The position numbers and the translations under genes are program-made. Under the pieces are notes generated by a model. That model ran no database searches, was not told the DNA's origin, and saw only the letters and a program-made list of their open reading frames with translations. From Billgrantia gudaonensis (GTDB lineage: Bacteria; Pseudomonadota; Gammaproteobacteria; Pseudomonadales; Halomonadaceae), in NCBI RefSeq assembly GCF_900100195.1, contig NZ_FNES01000012.1:1-64000 (forward strand): a DNA stretch of 64,000 nucleotides, written 5' to 3'. Numbering within the stretch: the stretch's first letter is position 1; each line of letters begins with the position of its first letter. Positions 18,819 through 28,925 of the stretch are shown one piece after another.

Positions 18819-20288
18819 ATGACCGAGACGCGCCTCTCCCCCGCCCTGCACTACCTGGCGGCCCTGGCCGCCGGGGTACTCACCACCCTCACCGCTGCCC
18901 CGTTCTCGCTCTGGTGGCTCGGCCCCGTGGCCGCCGGCCTGATGTACGTCGGCCTGCATGGTCTGACGCCCGGCCAGGTCGCGTTGAAGGGCTGGAGCTA
19001 CGGGGTGGGCCTGTTCGGTTCCGGCGCCTCCTGGGTCTATGTCTCCATCCACGATTACGGCTATACCGGCGTCCCGCTGGCGCTGGCCCTGACCTCTCTC
19101 TTCGTGGCCGGCCTGGCCCTGTTCTTCGCCGTGACGCTGTGGCTCTACCGCCGGCTCACCGGGCCACGCCTGGCGTGGCTCTCCTTCGCCGGCGCCTGGG
19201 TGCTCGGCGAATGGCTGCGCACCTGGCTGTTCACCGGCTTTCCCTGGCTGTTGCTCGGCACGGCCCAGGTCGATTCGCCGCTGGCGGGCTGGGCACCGGT
19301 CGGCGGCGTCTACGCCCTGTCGCTGATCGTCGCGCTGACCGGCAGCCTCGGCGTGGAGTGCCTGCGCCGCCGCTGGTGGGCGGCCGCCCCCATCGCCGCA
19401 CTGTGGCTCGCGCCGCTGGCCCTGCCCGGCCAATGGACCTCCCCCGCCGGCGATCCGCTCGGCGTGGCACTGCTGCAGGGCAACCTGCCGCAACTGATCA
19501 AGTGGACGCCGGAAGGACAGCGCACGGCTGCCAACACCTATCTCGAGCTGACCCGCGAGCTGGATGAGCGCCACGACCTCGTCGTCTGGCCCGAGGCGGC
19601 CCTGCCGATGCTCGAGGAGGAAGCGCGTCCCATCCTGGAACGCGCCCAGGCGAGCCTGCCGCCGGAAACCGCCCTGCTGACCGGCATCCTGCAGCGCGAC
19701 GACGAGGGACTCTTCTTCAACAGCGTCATCGGCCTGGGCAATGCCGAGGGGCAGTACCGCAAGACGCACCTGGTGCCCTTCGGCGAATACCTGCCGCTGG
19801 AGACGCTGTTGCGCGGCGCCATCGCCTTCTTCGACCTGCCGATGCCGGCCATGACGCCGGGCCCTGCACAGCAGAGGCCCATCGAGGCGGCCGGTACGCG
19901 GCTCGGCAACGCCATCTGCTACGAGATCATCTATCCCGACCTGGTGGCGAGCCGTGCCCGCGATGCCGAGATGCTGCTGACGGTGTCCAACGACACCTGG
20001 TTCGGCGCCTCCATCGGCCCCCTGCAGCACCTGCAGATGGCCCGCCTGCGTGCCCTGGAGAACGGCCGTCCGGTGGTACGCGCCACCAGCAACGGCGTCA
20101 CTGCGGTGATCGACGCCCAGGGGCGAGTCATCGCCCGGGCGCCGCAGTTCGAGACGACCACCCTAACGGCCGAGGTCGTCCCCACGAGCGGCCACACGCC
20201 CTTCACCCGCACCGGTAGCTGGCCGGTTTGGCTGCTGGCCGCGCTGCTGGTGCTGCCCGGTCTGAGCCGACGCCGAAAAGACGCGTAG
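18819..20288 (+). CDS. lnt: apolipoprotein N-acyltransferase
   Basis: Adds the third acyl chain to lipoproteins in the inner membrane. The 489 residues have seven or so N-terminal transmembrane segments (to about 200), a periplasmic nitrilase-fold domain with the catalytic triad Glu259 (VWPEA), Lys315 (YRKTHLVPFGEY) and Cys367 (AICYE), and a final transmembrane helix. It closes the run from miaB and ends 15 bases from the convergent hydroxyacyl-CoA dehydrogenase gene. Confidence 0.96.
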   Translation: MTETRLSPALHYLAALAAGVLTTLTAAPFSLWWLGPVAAGLMYVGLHGLTPGQVALKGWSYGVGLFGSGASWVYVSIHDYGYTGVPLALALTSLFVAGLALFFAVTLWLYRRLTGPRLAWLSFAGAWVLGEWLRTWLFTGFPWLLLGTAQVDSPLAGWAPVGGVYALSLIVALTGSLGVECLRRRWWAAAPIAALWLAPLALPGQWTSPAGDPLGVALLQGNLPQLIKWTPEGQRTAANTYLELTRELDERHDLVVWPEAALPMLEEEARPILERAQASLPPETALLTGILQRDDEGLFFNSVIGLGNAEGQYRKTHLVPFGEYLPLETLLRGAIAFFDLPMPAMTPGPAQQRPIEAAGTRLGNAICYEIIYPDLVASRARDAEMLLTVSNDTWFGASIGPLQHLQMARLRALENGRPVVRATSNGVTAVIDAQGRVIARAPQFETTTLTAEVVPTSGHTPFTRTGSWPVWLLAALLVLPGLSRRRKDA

Positions 20289-20303
20289 CGCTCGAGCCGG
20301 CCG

Positions 20304-21152
20304 CTATTCGTAGACGTGGAAGCCGCGGCCGCTCTTCCTGCCAAGATAGCCGGCGGCCACCATGCGCTTGAGCAGGGGGCAAGGACGGTACTTGGGATCG
20401 CCGAAGCCCTCCTGCAACACCTCCATGATCGCCAGGCAGACGTCCAGGCCGATCAGGTCGGCAAGCTGCAGCGGGCCCATGGGATGAGCGGCACCGAGCT
20501 TCATGGCCTCGTCGATGGCATGCGGCGTGGCGGCCCCCTCCTGCACCAGGAAAGCCGCTTCGTTGATCATCGGCACCAGCAGGCGATTGACGGCGAACCC
20601 CGGCGAGTCGGCGATGGCTACCGGCGTCTTGCCGAGATCCTTGGCCAGCTGCTCGATGGTGGCCACGGTGGCGTCCGAAGTCTGCTCGGCGCGGATCACC
20701 TCGACGAGCCTGAGCACCGGCACCGGATTGAAGAAGTGCATCCCCACCACGCGCTCGGGACGCTCGCACACCGCAGCGAGGCGGGTCAGCGACAGCGACG
20801 AGGTGTTGGAGGCGAGTATCGCCTCATGGGTGAGGCGGCTGAGATCGCCGAACAGCTTCTCCTTGAGCGCCGGCTGCTCGGGAGCGGCCTCGATGATCAC
20901 CGCACAGTCGCACAGCGCATCCAGAGCCGTAGTGGTGGCCAGCCGGTCCAGCGCGGCATCCTTCTCCACCTCGCTGAGCTTGTCCTTGGCCACCAACTTG
21001 CCCAAGCCCTTGTCGATGGCCGTCCTCGCGCGCTCGAGCTGCGCATCGGCCACGTCGTAGAGCTGGACGGGAAAGCCGCTGGCGGCCACTACCTGGGCGA
21101 TGCCCTGACCCATGGTGCCGGCGCCGACGACACCGATCGCTCGTTGACTCAT
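20304..21152 (-). CDS. 3-hydroxybutyryl-CoA (3-hydroxyacyl-CoA) dehydrogenase
   Basis: NAD(P)-dependent oxidoreductase of 282 residues, the size of stand-alone PaaH/HbdA enzymes. It has the Rossmann motif GVVGAGTMGQGIA (about 8-20), ASNTSSLSLT with the catalytic Ser region, the MHFFNPVP catalytic-His motif, DSPGFAVNRLLVP and a C-terminal helical dimerisation domain ending KSGRGFHVY. The start at 21152 follows GGGAGAG. It lies 14 bases after the acyl-CoA synthetase gene, so the two are probably cotranscribed. The substrate may be 3-hydroxybutyryl-CoA in polyhydroxybutyrate or beta-oxidation metabolism. Confidence 0.92.
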   Translation of the reverse strand: MSQRAIGVVGAGTMGQGIAQVVAASGFPVQLYDVADAQLERARTAIDKGLGKLVAKDKLSEVEKDAALDRLATTTALDALCDCAVIIEAAPEQPALKEKLFGDLSRLTHEAILASNTSSLSLTRLAAVCERPERVVGMHFFNPVPVLRLVEVIRAEQTSDATVATIEQLAKDLGKTPVAIADSPGFAVNRLLVPMINEAAFLVQEGAATPHAIDEAMKLGAAHPMGPLQLADLIGLDVCLAIMEVLQEGFGDPKYRPCPLLKRMVAAGYLGRKSGRGFHVYE

Positions 21153-21166
21153 GCTGTCTCTCCCGT

Positions 21167-22798
21167 TCACTGCTGGCGCGCCTGTTCGCGCAGCACGAAT
21201 TTCTGAATCTTGCCGGTGGACGTCTTGGGCAGTTCGGTGAAGATCACCGTCTTGGGCACCTTGTATCCGGCCAGATGCTCGCGGCAGTGGGCGATGATGT
21301 CGGCCTCGCTGACCTCCCCATAGCCCGTCTTGAGCTTGACGAAGGCGCACGGCGTCTCGCCCCACTTCTCGTCGGGCTTGGCCACCACGGCCGCTTCCTC
21401 CACGGCCGGATGGCCGTAGATCGCATCCTCGACCTCGATGGTGGAGATGTTCTCGCCGCCGGAGATGATGATGTCCTTGGAGCGGTCCTTGATCTCCACG
21501 TAGCCATCGGGATGCCACACGGCCAGATCGCCGGTATGGTACCAGCCGCCCTCCAGCGCCTGCTCGGTGGCCGCCTCGTTCTTGAGGTAGCCCTTCATGA
21601 CGTTGTTGCCGCGCATCAGTATCTCGCCGATGGTCTGGCCATCCTTGGGCACCGGTTCGAGGGTGTTGGGGTCGGCCACGCACAGCGCCTCGAGCATGTG
21701 ATAGCGCACGCCCTGACGCGCCTTTATCTTGGCGCGCTGCTCGAGCGGCAGCTCGTCCCACGCCTCGCGCCAGGCGCACACCGTCACCGGGCCGTAGACC
21801 TCGGTGAGGCCGTAGACGTGGGTCACCTCGATGCCGAGCGTCTCGACGCCGGCGATCACCGAAGCGGGCGGCGCGGCGCCGGCGGTGGTCACCTTCACGG
21901 GATGATCGAAGTCGCGCTTGTCGGCCTCGGGCAGATTGACCAGGCCGTTGAGCACGATGGGCGCGCCGCTGAAGTGGGTCACGCCCTCGTCGGCGATCAG
22001 GCTCATGATCCGCTTCGGATCGACCTTGCGCAGACAGACGCTGACGCCGGCGTTGGCGGCGATGGTCCAGGGGAAGCACCAGCCGTTGCAGTGAAACATC
22101 GGCAGCGTCCACAGGTAGACCGGGTGGTGCGGCATGGCCCATTCGAGGATGTTGCTCACCGCGTTCAGGTAAGCGCCGCGATGGTGGTAGACGACCCCCT
22201 TGGGCTTGCCGGTGGTGCCGGAGGTGTAGTTGAGCGAGATCGCCTGCCATTCGTCCTCGGGCAGGCGGTACGGGTACTCGGGATCGCCTTCGGCGAGCAG
22301 GGCTTCGTACTCGACCGCACCGATGCGGCGCGCTTCGCCCTCGAACAGGGCGTCGTCGACGTCGATCACCAGCGGCTTGATGGCCAGATCCGCAATGGCC
22401 TCCTCGATCACCGGCGCGAATTCCGGGTCGACGAGCACGGCCCGTGCCTCGCCATGCTCGAGCATGTAGGCGATGGCCGCTGCGTCCAGACGGATGTTGA
22501 GCGTGTTCAGCACGCAGCCGGCCAGCGGCACCCCGAAATGGGCCTCGAACATCGCCGGCACGTTGGGCAGCATCGCCGCCACCGTTTCGCCGGGCCTGAT
22601 GCCGCGTTTCTCGAGCGCCGAGGCCAGCCGGCGACAGCGCGTCCAGGTCTCGGCCCAGTTGCGCCGGACCTCGCCGTGGATCACCGCCGGGTAGTCGGGA
22701 TAGATGGAAGCGCTGCGCTCGATGAAGGTAAGCGGCGAGAGCGCGACGTGGTTGGCCGGCGTCTTGGGCAGGCCCTGTTCGAAGAGGCTGTCGTTCAT
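21167..22798 (-). CDS. AMP-forming acyl-CoA synthetase (medium-chain / DmdB-like)
   Basis: Activates a carboxylic acid to its CoA thioester through an acyl-adenylate. The 543 residues carry the P-loop YTSGTTGKPKG, the YGLTEVYGP motif, WYHTGDLAVWHPDGYVEIKDRSKD and the catalytic Lys in PKTSTGKIQKF near the C-terminus. Size and sequence style match the group with AlkK-type medium-chain synthetases and DmdB. The substrate cannot be fixed from sequence. The start at 22798 has GGAG upstream; an ATG 24 bases earlier has none. It is flanked by acyl-CoA and hydroxyacyl-CoA dehydrogenases, which supports a fatty or methylthio acid degradation role. Confidence 0.9.
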   Translation of the reverse strand: MNDSLFEQGLPKTPANHVALSPLTFIERSASIYPDYPAVIHGEVRRNWAETWTRCRRLASALEKRGIRPGETVAAMLPNVPAMFEAHFGVPLAGCVLNTLNIRLDAAAIAYMLEHGEARAVLVDPEFAPVIEEAIADLAIKPLVIDVDDALFEGEARRIGAVEYEALLAEGDPEYPYRLPEDEWQAISLNYTSGTTGKPKGVVYHHRGAYLNAVSNILEWAMPHHPVYLWTLPMFHCNGWCFPWTIAANAGVSVCLRKVDPKRIMSLIADEGVTHFSGAPIVLNGLVNLPEADKRDFDHPVKVTTAGAAPPASVIAGVETLGIEVTHVYGLTEVYGPVTVCAWREAWDELPLEQRAKIKARQGVRYHMLEALCVADPNTLEPVPKDGQTIGEILMRGNNVMKGYLKNEAATEQALEGGWYHTGDLAVWHPDGYVEIKDRSKDIIISGGENISTIEVEDAIYGHPAVEEAAVVAKPDEKWGETPCAFVKLKTGYGEVSEADIIAHCREHLAGYKVPKTVIFTELPKTSTGKIQKFVLREQARQQ

Positions 22799-22886
22799 GC
22801 TGTGTGGGCTCCGTGATGGCATTGTCGTTATGCTGACGCGATGATGGGGACCGGCGCTGCGGGAACGGAGCGCCGGGCCTCACCGG

Positions 22887-24677
<1,791 letters not shown>

Positions 24678-24809
24678 GGCAACACCTCAGGGAAAATGAT
24701 AACGGCGATAGTAGATTCCCTACTTTACGTTAACCATTAGCCCAATGTCGCATGATCGGCAGCCCCACTGTGCCCGGCGGGGACATCGGCAGCACGCCAT
24801 GCGTGGCGA
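24678..24809 (-). promoter_or_regulatory. upstream region of the acyl-CoA block with a small inverted repeat
   Basis: This 132-base region holds AGTAG-N5-CTACT (24710-24724) about 33 bases before the acyl-CoA dehydrogenase start, in an AT-richer stretch. It could be a repressor site for the downstream catabolic genes. The short arms make this tentative. Confidence 0.3.
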
Positions 24810-26240
24810 TCAGCCATGGTATCCGGACTGCGGCGACTCGGTCAGGGTTTCGCCTTCCCGGTCGGCACCGTCATCGCTCGATGGTGCAGCGGCCTCGTCA
24901 TAGTAGACGATATGCGGCTCGTCGGCCGGTGGTGGGCCCACCAGCGGCTCGACGACCGCCACCTCGGGCACGGCAGCGGAGAGATCCTCGACGTGTTCGT
25001 GCTCGATGGCACCCTGCACCAGCTCCTCGGTGACCACCAGTTCGGCACCCACCGACGACATGGGCGTGGTCGGCGCGAAGGGCGCCACCGGCACCGGCGC
25101 CGGGCGTACGCTGCGCCGCCAGGCGAAGAAACCCACCAGGAATAGCCCCAACCCCCCGAAGGCCCAGAACAGCCCGGCATCGCCCATGACCACCATCAGC
25201 GGCGAGACCAGCGAGGGGCTCAGTGCAGAGCCGATGGCATTGATCAACAGCAGCCCCTGGCTCATGCGCACCAACGCCCCGGCCGGGGCGCGGTCGGCGG
25301 CATGGCCCACCGCCACCGGATAGAGCGAGAAGACACCGCCCCCGAGCAGGAACAGCAGCCCCGCCAGCAGCCAGGAGGTCATCGGCAACAGCAGCACGGC
25401 CACAGAGATCGCCGTGCAGAAGCCGCCGATCAGAATCAGCACCATCTGCCGGTCATGGCGATCGGACCAGCGTCCCACCGGGTATTGCAGCAACAAGGCA
25501 CCGAGCACCACCACGGCCATCATCTGGCCGACGCGGTCCACCGTGAAACCGACACGCTGCAGGTAGAGCGGCAGCAAGGTGTAGACCGCCGCCACCGCCA
25601 GTCCCGAGCCGAAACTGCCCATCACCCCGGTGGGCGTCAGCGTGATCAGGCGCAGCGGCGAGAGCGGCTCGGCCTTGTCGATCAGCGGCGAGACCCGTGG
25701 AATCATCGCCATGGGCAGCACGGAGAGGGACGCCAGCATGCCGATGACGATGAACGAGGCCGAACCGCCCATGGCCTCGGTCAGCCCCAGCAGCAGCTGG
25801 CCGAGAACGCCCGCGGCGTAGAGCGAGATCATGTACAGCGCCAGCAAGCGGCCGCGCACCTTAGCCTCGCCCGCGGTGAGCAGCCAGCTCTCGATGACCA
25901 GATACACGCCCACCGTCGCCCAGCCGCCGATCAGGCGCAGGCCGAACCAGGCCCAGGGCTCGGCGACCAGCCCCTGCAGCAGCACCGTGACCGCCACCAG
26001 CGAAGCGAAGCTGCCGTAGGCGCGGATATGGCCGATGCGCAGCAGCAGCCGGTCGTTGAGCATGGCCCCCAGTGCCAGGCCGATGAAATAGGCCGACGAC
26101 ACCCAGCCGATCACCATCGGCGACTCCCCGGCGGCATCCAGGCGCAGGGTGATCACCGTGGCCAGGAAACCATTGCCGATGCCGAGTATGAACAGCCCCA
26201 GCAGGGGCGCCAGGGCCATGGCCAGCAGTTGCCGCGACAT
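24810..26240 (-). CDS. MFS transporter (YcaD-like) with a cytoplasmic C-terminal tail
   Basis: A 476-residue major facilitator with about 12 transmembrane segments in the first 390 residues and the loop GRWSDRHDRQ between helices 8 and 9. The closest match by eye is the E. coli YcaD group, whose substrates are unknown. After the last helix (FWAFGGLGLFLVGFFAWRR) comes a tail of about 80 residues, first Pro-rich, then strongly acidic, that ordinary MFS carriers lack. The start at 26240 is preceded by GAGGCGAG; a longer frame adds 27 residues. It stands alone. Confidence 0.85.
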   Translation of the reverse strand: MSRQLLAMALAPLLGLFILGIGNGFLATVITLRLDAAGESPMVIGWVSSAYFIGLALGAMLNDRLLLRIGHIRAYGSFASLVAVTVLLQGLVAEPWAWFGLRLIGGWATVGVYLVIESWLLTAGEAKVRGRLLALYMISLYAAGVLGQLLLGLTEAMGGSASFIVIGMLASLSVLPMAMIPRVSPLIDKAEPLSPLRLITLTPTGVMGSFGSGLAVAAVYTLLPLYLQRVGFTVDRVGQMMAVVVLGALLLQYPVGRWSDRHDRQMVLILIGGFCTAISVAVLLLPMTSWLLAGLLFLLGGGVFSLYPVAVGHAADRAPAGALVRMSQGLLLINAIGSALSPSLVSPLMVVMGDAGLFWAFGGLGLFLVGFFAWRRSVRPAPVPVAPFAPTTPMSSVGAELVVTEELVQGAIEHEHVEDLSAAVPEVAVVEPLVGPPPADEPHIVYYDEAAAPSSDDGADREGETLTESPQSGYHG

Positions 26241-26388
26241 GTTCTCGCCTCGCTTGGGAGTCAGCACACAGGATGGTCGATACGCCGGAAAAACGCCCGC
26301 CACCGTCGTGCCGACCGGCACGCGTCAATGGGCCGAGCGAACGAACGGCGCGGCGGAGATCATACGCCCAAGGCCCTGCGAGTCAACG

Positions 26389-27090
26389 TCAGTGACGAGA
26401 TTTTCCGCCGTATAACAGGGTGTTATCGAAATCGCTCAATAACCCGGCGGTCGCGTTCGTTTTCTGCAGCAGTACCACGTCCGCCGCGGGAAATTCGACG
26501 TGCAAGCCAAGCCTACGTGCCACCCAGCAAAAGGTCGCCTCGCTGAAGAAGCACACGTGGGTAGGATCCTGGATGTAGTGCCAGCGGGCGAACGCCTCGC
26601 GGGACCGCACGCGCTTGGTCATGATCCCCAGCCAGCCGTCGAGGGCGAGTCTCTCGACCAGCCGCACCAGCTCACGGCCGGGGGCTTGCAGATGCTCCAC
26701 CACCTCGGTGGCGGTGATGAAGTCGTAGGTGTCGCTCAGTACGCTGGCGTCCGGCGCGTAGTAGGGGTCGTAGATGGCCATGGGATGGCCGGCCTCGGCA
26801 AACATCACCGACAGGGTCGGCCCCGGGCCGGCACCGAAGTCGAGCCCGCATGCATCGGGCGCGAGCCGCTCGCGCAGCGGCATGAAGAGCCGCGACAGGA
26901 AGCGTCGATAGCCGGGATCGTCGGGATGGTTCTCGTGCTTGTCGTACTCGGCCTTCTCCGCCGCCGGCGACAGGTGGAACGCCGGGGGTACGAACACCAG
27001 CTCGCAGCGCTGGCAGCGGTGATACGCACGCCGCGCATCGCGGTGATAGGGTAGGCAGTCGCGGGATGCGCATAGCGGGCAAGTCTGCAT
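26389..27090 (-). CDS. class I SAM-dependent methyltransferase with N-terminal zinc ribbon
   Basis: A 233-residue protein. The N-terminus has CPLCASRDC and CQRCELVF, two Cys pairs like a zinc ribbon. The rest is a methyltransferase fold with CGLDFGAGPGPTLSVMF (SAM motif I, about 82-98), AIYDPYYAP and DFITATEVVEHL. The product resembles family members that methylate small metabolites or sugars, but no substrate can be assigned. The start is one of two adjacent ATGs (27090 or 27093) behind AGAGGA. It is divergent from the VOC gene, with about 40 bases between starts. Confidence 0.85.
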   Translation of the reverse strand: MQTCPLCASRDCLPYHRDARRAYHRCQRCELVFVPPAFHLSPAAEKAEYDKHENHPDDPGYRRFLSRLFMPLRERLAPDACGLDFGAGPGPTLSVMFAEAGHPMAIYDPYYAPDASVLSDTYDFITATEVVEHLQAPGRELVRLVERLALDGWLGIMTKRVRSREAFARWHYIQDPTHVCFFSEATFCWVARRLGLHVEFPAADVVLLQKTNATAGLLSDFDNTLLYGGKSRH

Positions 27091-27133
27091 CATCGTATCC
27101 TCTGTGCCAGAACCTTCCTCCAAGGAGAAACGA

Positions 27134-27526
27134 ATGCTGTCAGGTCTGGACCACCTGGTCATCACCGTGACCGACATTTCCCGCGCCGTGGACTTCTACA
27201 CCCGAGTGCTCGGTCTCGAGGTTCGCTACCGCGACCGCGAGCGGGTCGACCTGATGCTGGGCGACATCGCCCTGCGCCTGCACTGGACGGCCACCGACAT
27301 CGAGCCGCGCGCCGCCACGCCCACCCCCGGCAGCCTCGATCTGTGCCTACGCAGCCTGCTGCCGCTGGACGAAGTGGCACGCCACCTGGAGGCGCTGGAC
27401 GTCGCCGTGGAACTGGGCCCGGTGGAGCGCCAGGGCGCCACCGGGCCCATCGAATCGCTCTACCTGCGCGACCCCGACGGCAACTTGCTGGAGATCAGCC
27501 GACCGACGCGGCCCAGCGTGAGCTAA
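27134..27526 (+). CDS. VOC family protein (glyoxalase/bleomycin-resistance fold)
   Basis: A 130-residue protein of two beta-alpha-beta modules: LDHLVITVTDISRAVDFYTRVLGLEV at the N-terminus with the metal-binding His, and LYLRDPDGNLLEISRP at the C-terminus with the metal-binding Glu. Such proteins act as metal-dependent lyases, isomerases or dioxygenases, or as resistance proteins. The substrate is unknown. AAGGAG precedes the start. It is divergent from the zinc-ribbon methyltransferase. Confidence 0.9.
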   Translation: MLSGLDHLVITVTDISRAVDFYTRVLGLEVRYRDRERVDLMLGDIALRLHWTATDIEPRAATPTPGSLDLCLRSLLPLDEVARHLEALDVAVELGPVERQGATGPIESLYLRDPDGNLLEISRPTRPSVS

Positions 27527-27608
27527 AGCTAGAACCAGCCCCCGGCTGGCATTGTCGCTCACGCCCGGTATCATTGGCGCCAATCAACGTCGTCGCAGCG
27601 GGAGTCCC

Positions 27609-27986
27609 ATGAACGACCCAGCACACTCCGACCGGCATGCCGCCGAGCCCGGCAAACGCACCGACACCACCCTGCCCATCGTCGTCTACGCCCTCTTCCT
27701 GGCGGGCATCGTCAGCGGTGGTCTCACCGCCTTGGTGGGCGTGGTGATGGCCTACGTCTACCGCGGCGAAGGCCCCGCCTGGCTCGACGACCACTACCGC
27801 TTCCTGATCCGCACCTTCTGGATCGGCGTGCTCTATTTCGGCGTCTCGGGGGTACTCACCCTGGTGCTGATCGGCTTTCTCACCTGGCTGCTGGCGGTGC
27901 TCTGGCTGGTCATCCGCTGCGTGAAAGGCATCAAGCGCCTCCAGGAGCACCGCGCCCCGGATGACGTGACGACCTGGCTTTTCTAA
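27609..27986 (+). CDS. DUF4870-like small membrane protein
   Basis: A 125-residue protein with a hydrophilic N-terminus (about 30 residues), three probable transmembrane helices (about 32-55, 78-105 and part of 105-118) and a polar C-terminus. The loop with HYRFLIRTFWIG recurs in the DUF4870 group of pseudomonads and relatives. Its function is unknown. GGGAG precedes the start. The next gene begins seven bases after its stop, so it is probably cotranscribed with the acyltransferase. Confidence 0.75.
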   Translation: MNDPAHSDRHAAEPGKRTDTTLPIVVYALFLAGIVSGGLTALVGVVMAYVYRGEGPAWLDDHYRFLIRTFWIGVLYFGVSGVLTLVLIGFLTWLLAVLWLVIRCVKGIKRLQEHRAPDDVTTWLF

Positions 27987-27992
27987 GCGCCC

Positions 27993-28922
27993 ATGGCCCG
28001 TCGTGACCCTCGCCTCGCCGTCCTTCAGGCTCGCGTCATCACCGCTCTGTGGGGTGTCCTGGCCAATCGCCGCTTGCCCACGCTATGGCGGCTCGCCCGG
28101 TTGACCGGTCCGCTGGTCCACGCATTCAGCCGTCGCGAGCGCCAGGTCACCGAGATCAATCTCGCCCAGGTCTACCCCGAGCTCGCCGACAAGGACCGCC
28201 GGCGCCTGGCGCGCGCGAGCCTCACCCACTCCGCCGCCACCATGCTCGAGCTGGGCCTGGCCTGGATGGCGCCGCCGAAACGGGTGGAAGCCAGCATTCT
28301 CGAGGTGCACGGACGCGAGCTGCTCGACGCCGCGCGCACCGAGGGGCGCGGCGTCATCGTGCTCGCTCCCCATTTCGGCAACTGGGAAGTGCTCAACTTC
28401 TGGCTGTCCGGCCACTTCCCCTTCACCGCCATGTACGAGCCGCCCAAGATCGCTCCTCTCGACCCGGTGATCCGCCAGGGTCGCGAGCGCATGGGTGCCC
28501 GGCTGGTGCCCACCAACCCGCGTGGCGTAGCGGCGCTGCTCAAGGCGCTCAAGCGCAGCGAAGCCGTGGGCATCCTGCCCGACCAGGAACCCTCCTGGGG
28601 CAGCGGCGTCTTCGCCCCCTTCTTCGGACGGCTCGCCTACACCGCCACCCTGCTGCCCAAGCTGGTGGCGCGCACCGAAGCGCGAGTGGTCACCGGCGTG
28701 GCACGCCGCCTGCCCGGCCGCGGCTTCGCCATCCACTTCCTGGCCGCCGACGAGCGCGTCTACTCGACGGACGAAGGCGAGTCGGCCAGCGGCGTCAACG
28801 CCTGCGTGGAAGCCGCCATCGCCCTCGACCCCGCCCAGTACCAGTGGGAGTACAAACGCTACCGCAAGGTGATCCAGCAGCAGGAAGGCCGCCCCGACTA
28901 TCGGCGCTACCGGATCTATTGA
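27993..28922 (+). CDS. LpxL/HtrB-family lipid acyltransferase
   Basis: A 309-residue membrane-associated acyltransferase resembling the lipid A late acyltransferases LpxL/LpxM. Motifs: the catalytic HFGNWE (His127 and Glu132), then PTNPRGVAALLKALKRSEAVGILPDQEP, as in the family, and a conserved YQWEYKRYR near the C-terminus. It most likely adds a secondary acyl chain to lipid A, using acyl-ACP at the inner membrane. It follows the DUF4870-like gene closely and meets manC head to tail three bases after its stop. Confidence 0.92.
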   Translation: MARRDPRLAVLQARVITALWGVLANRRLPTLWRLARLTGPLVHAFSRRERQVTEINLAQVYPELADKDRRRLARASLTHSAATMLELGLAWMAPPKRVEASILEVHGRELLDAARTEGRGVIVLAPHFGNWEVLNFWLSGHFPFTAMYEPPKIAPLDPVIRQGRERMGARLVPTNPRGVAALLKALKRSEAVGILPDQEPSWGSGVFAPFFGRLAYTATLLPKLVARTEARVVTGVARRLPGRGFAIHFLAADERVYSTDEGESASGVNACVEAAIALDPAQYQWEYKRYRKVIQQQEGRPDYRRYRIY

Positions 28923-28925
28923 GCC

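Noticed and set aside
17859..20030. A 723-codon open frame on the minus strand opposite corC and lnt
   Set aside because: Shadow of two clear genes; composition typical of antisense GC-rich frames, no motif.
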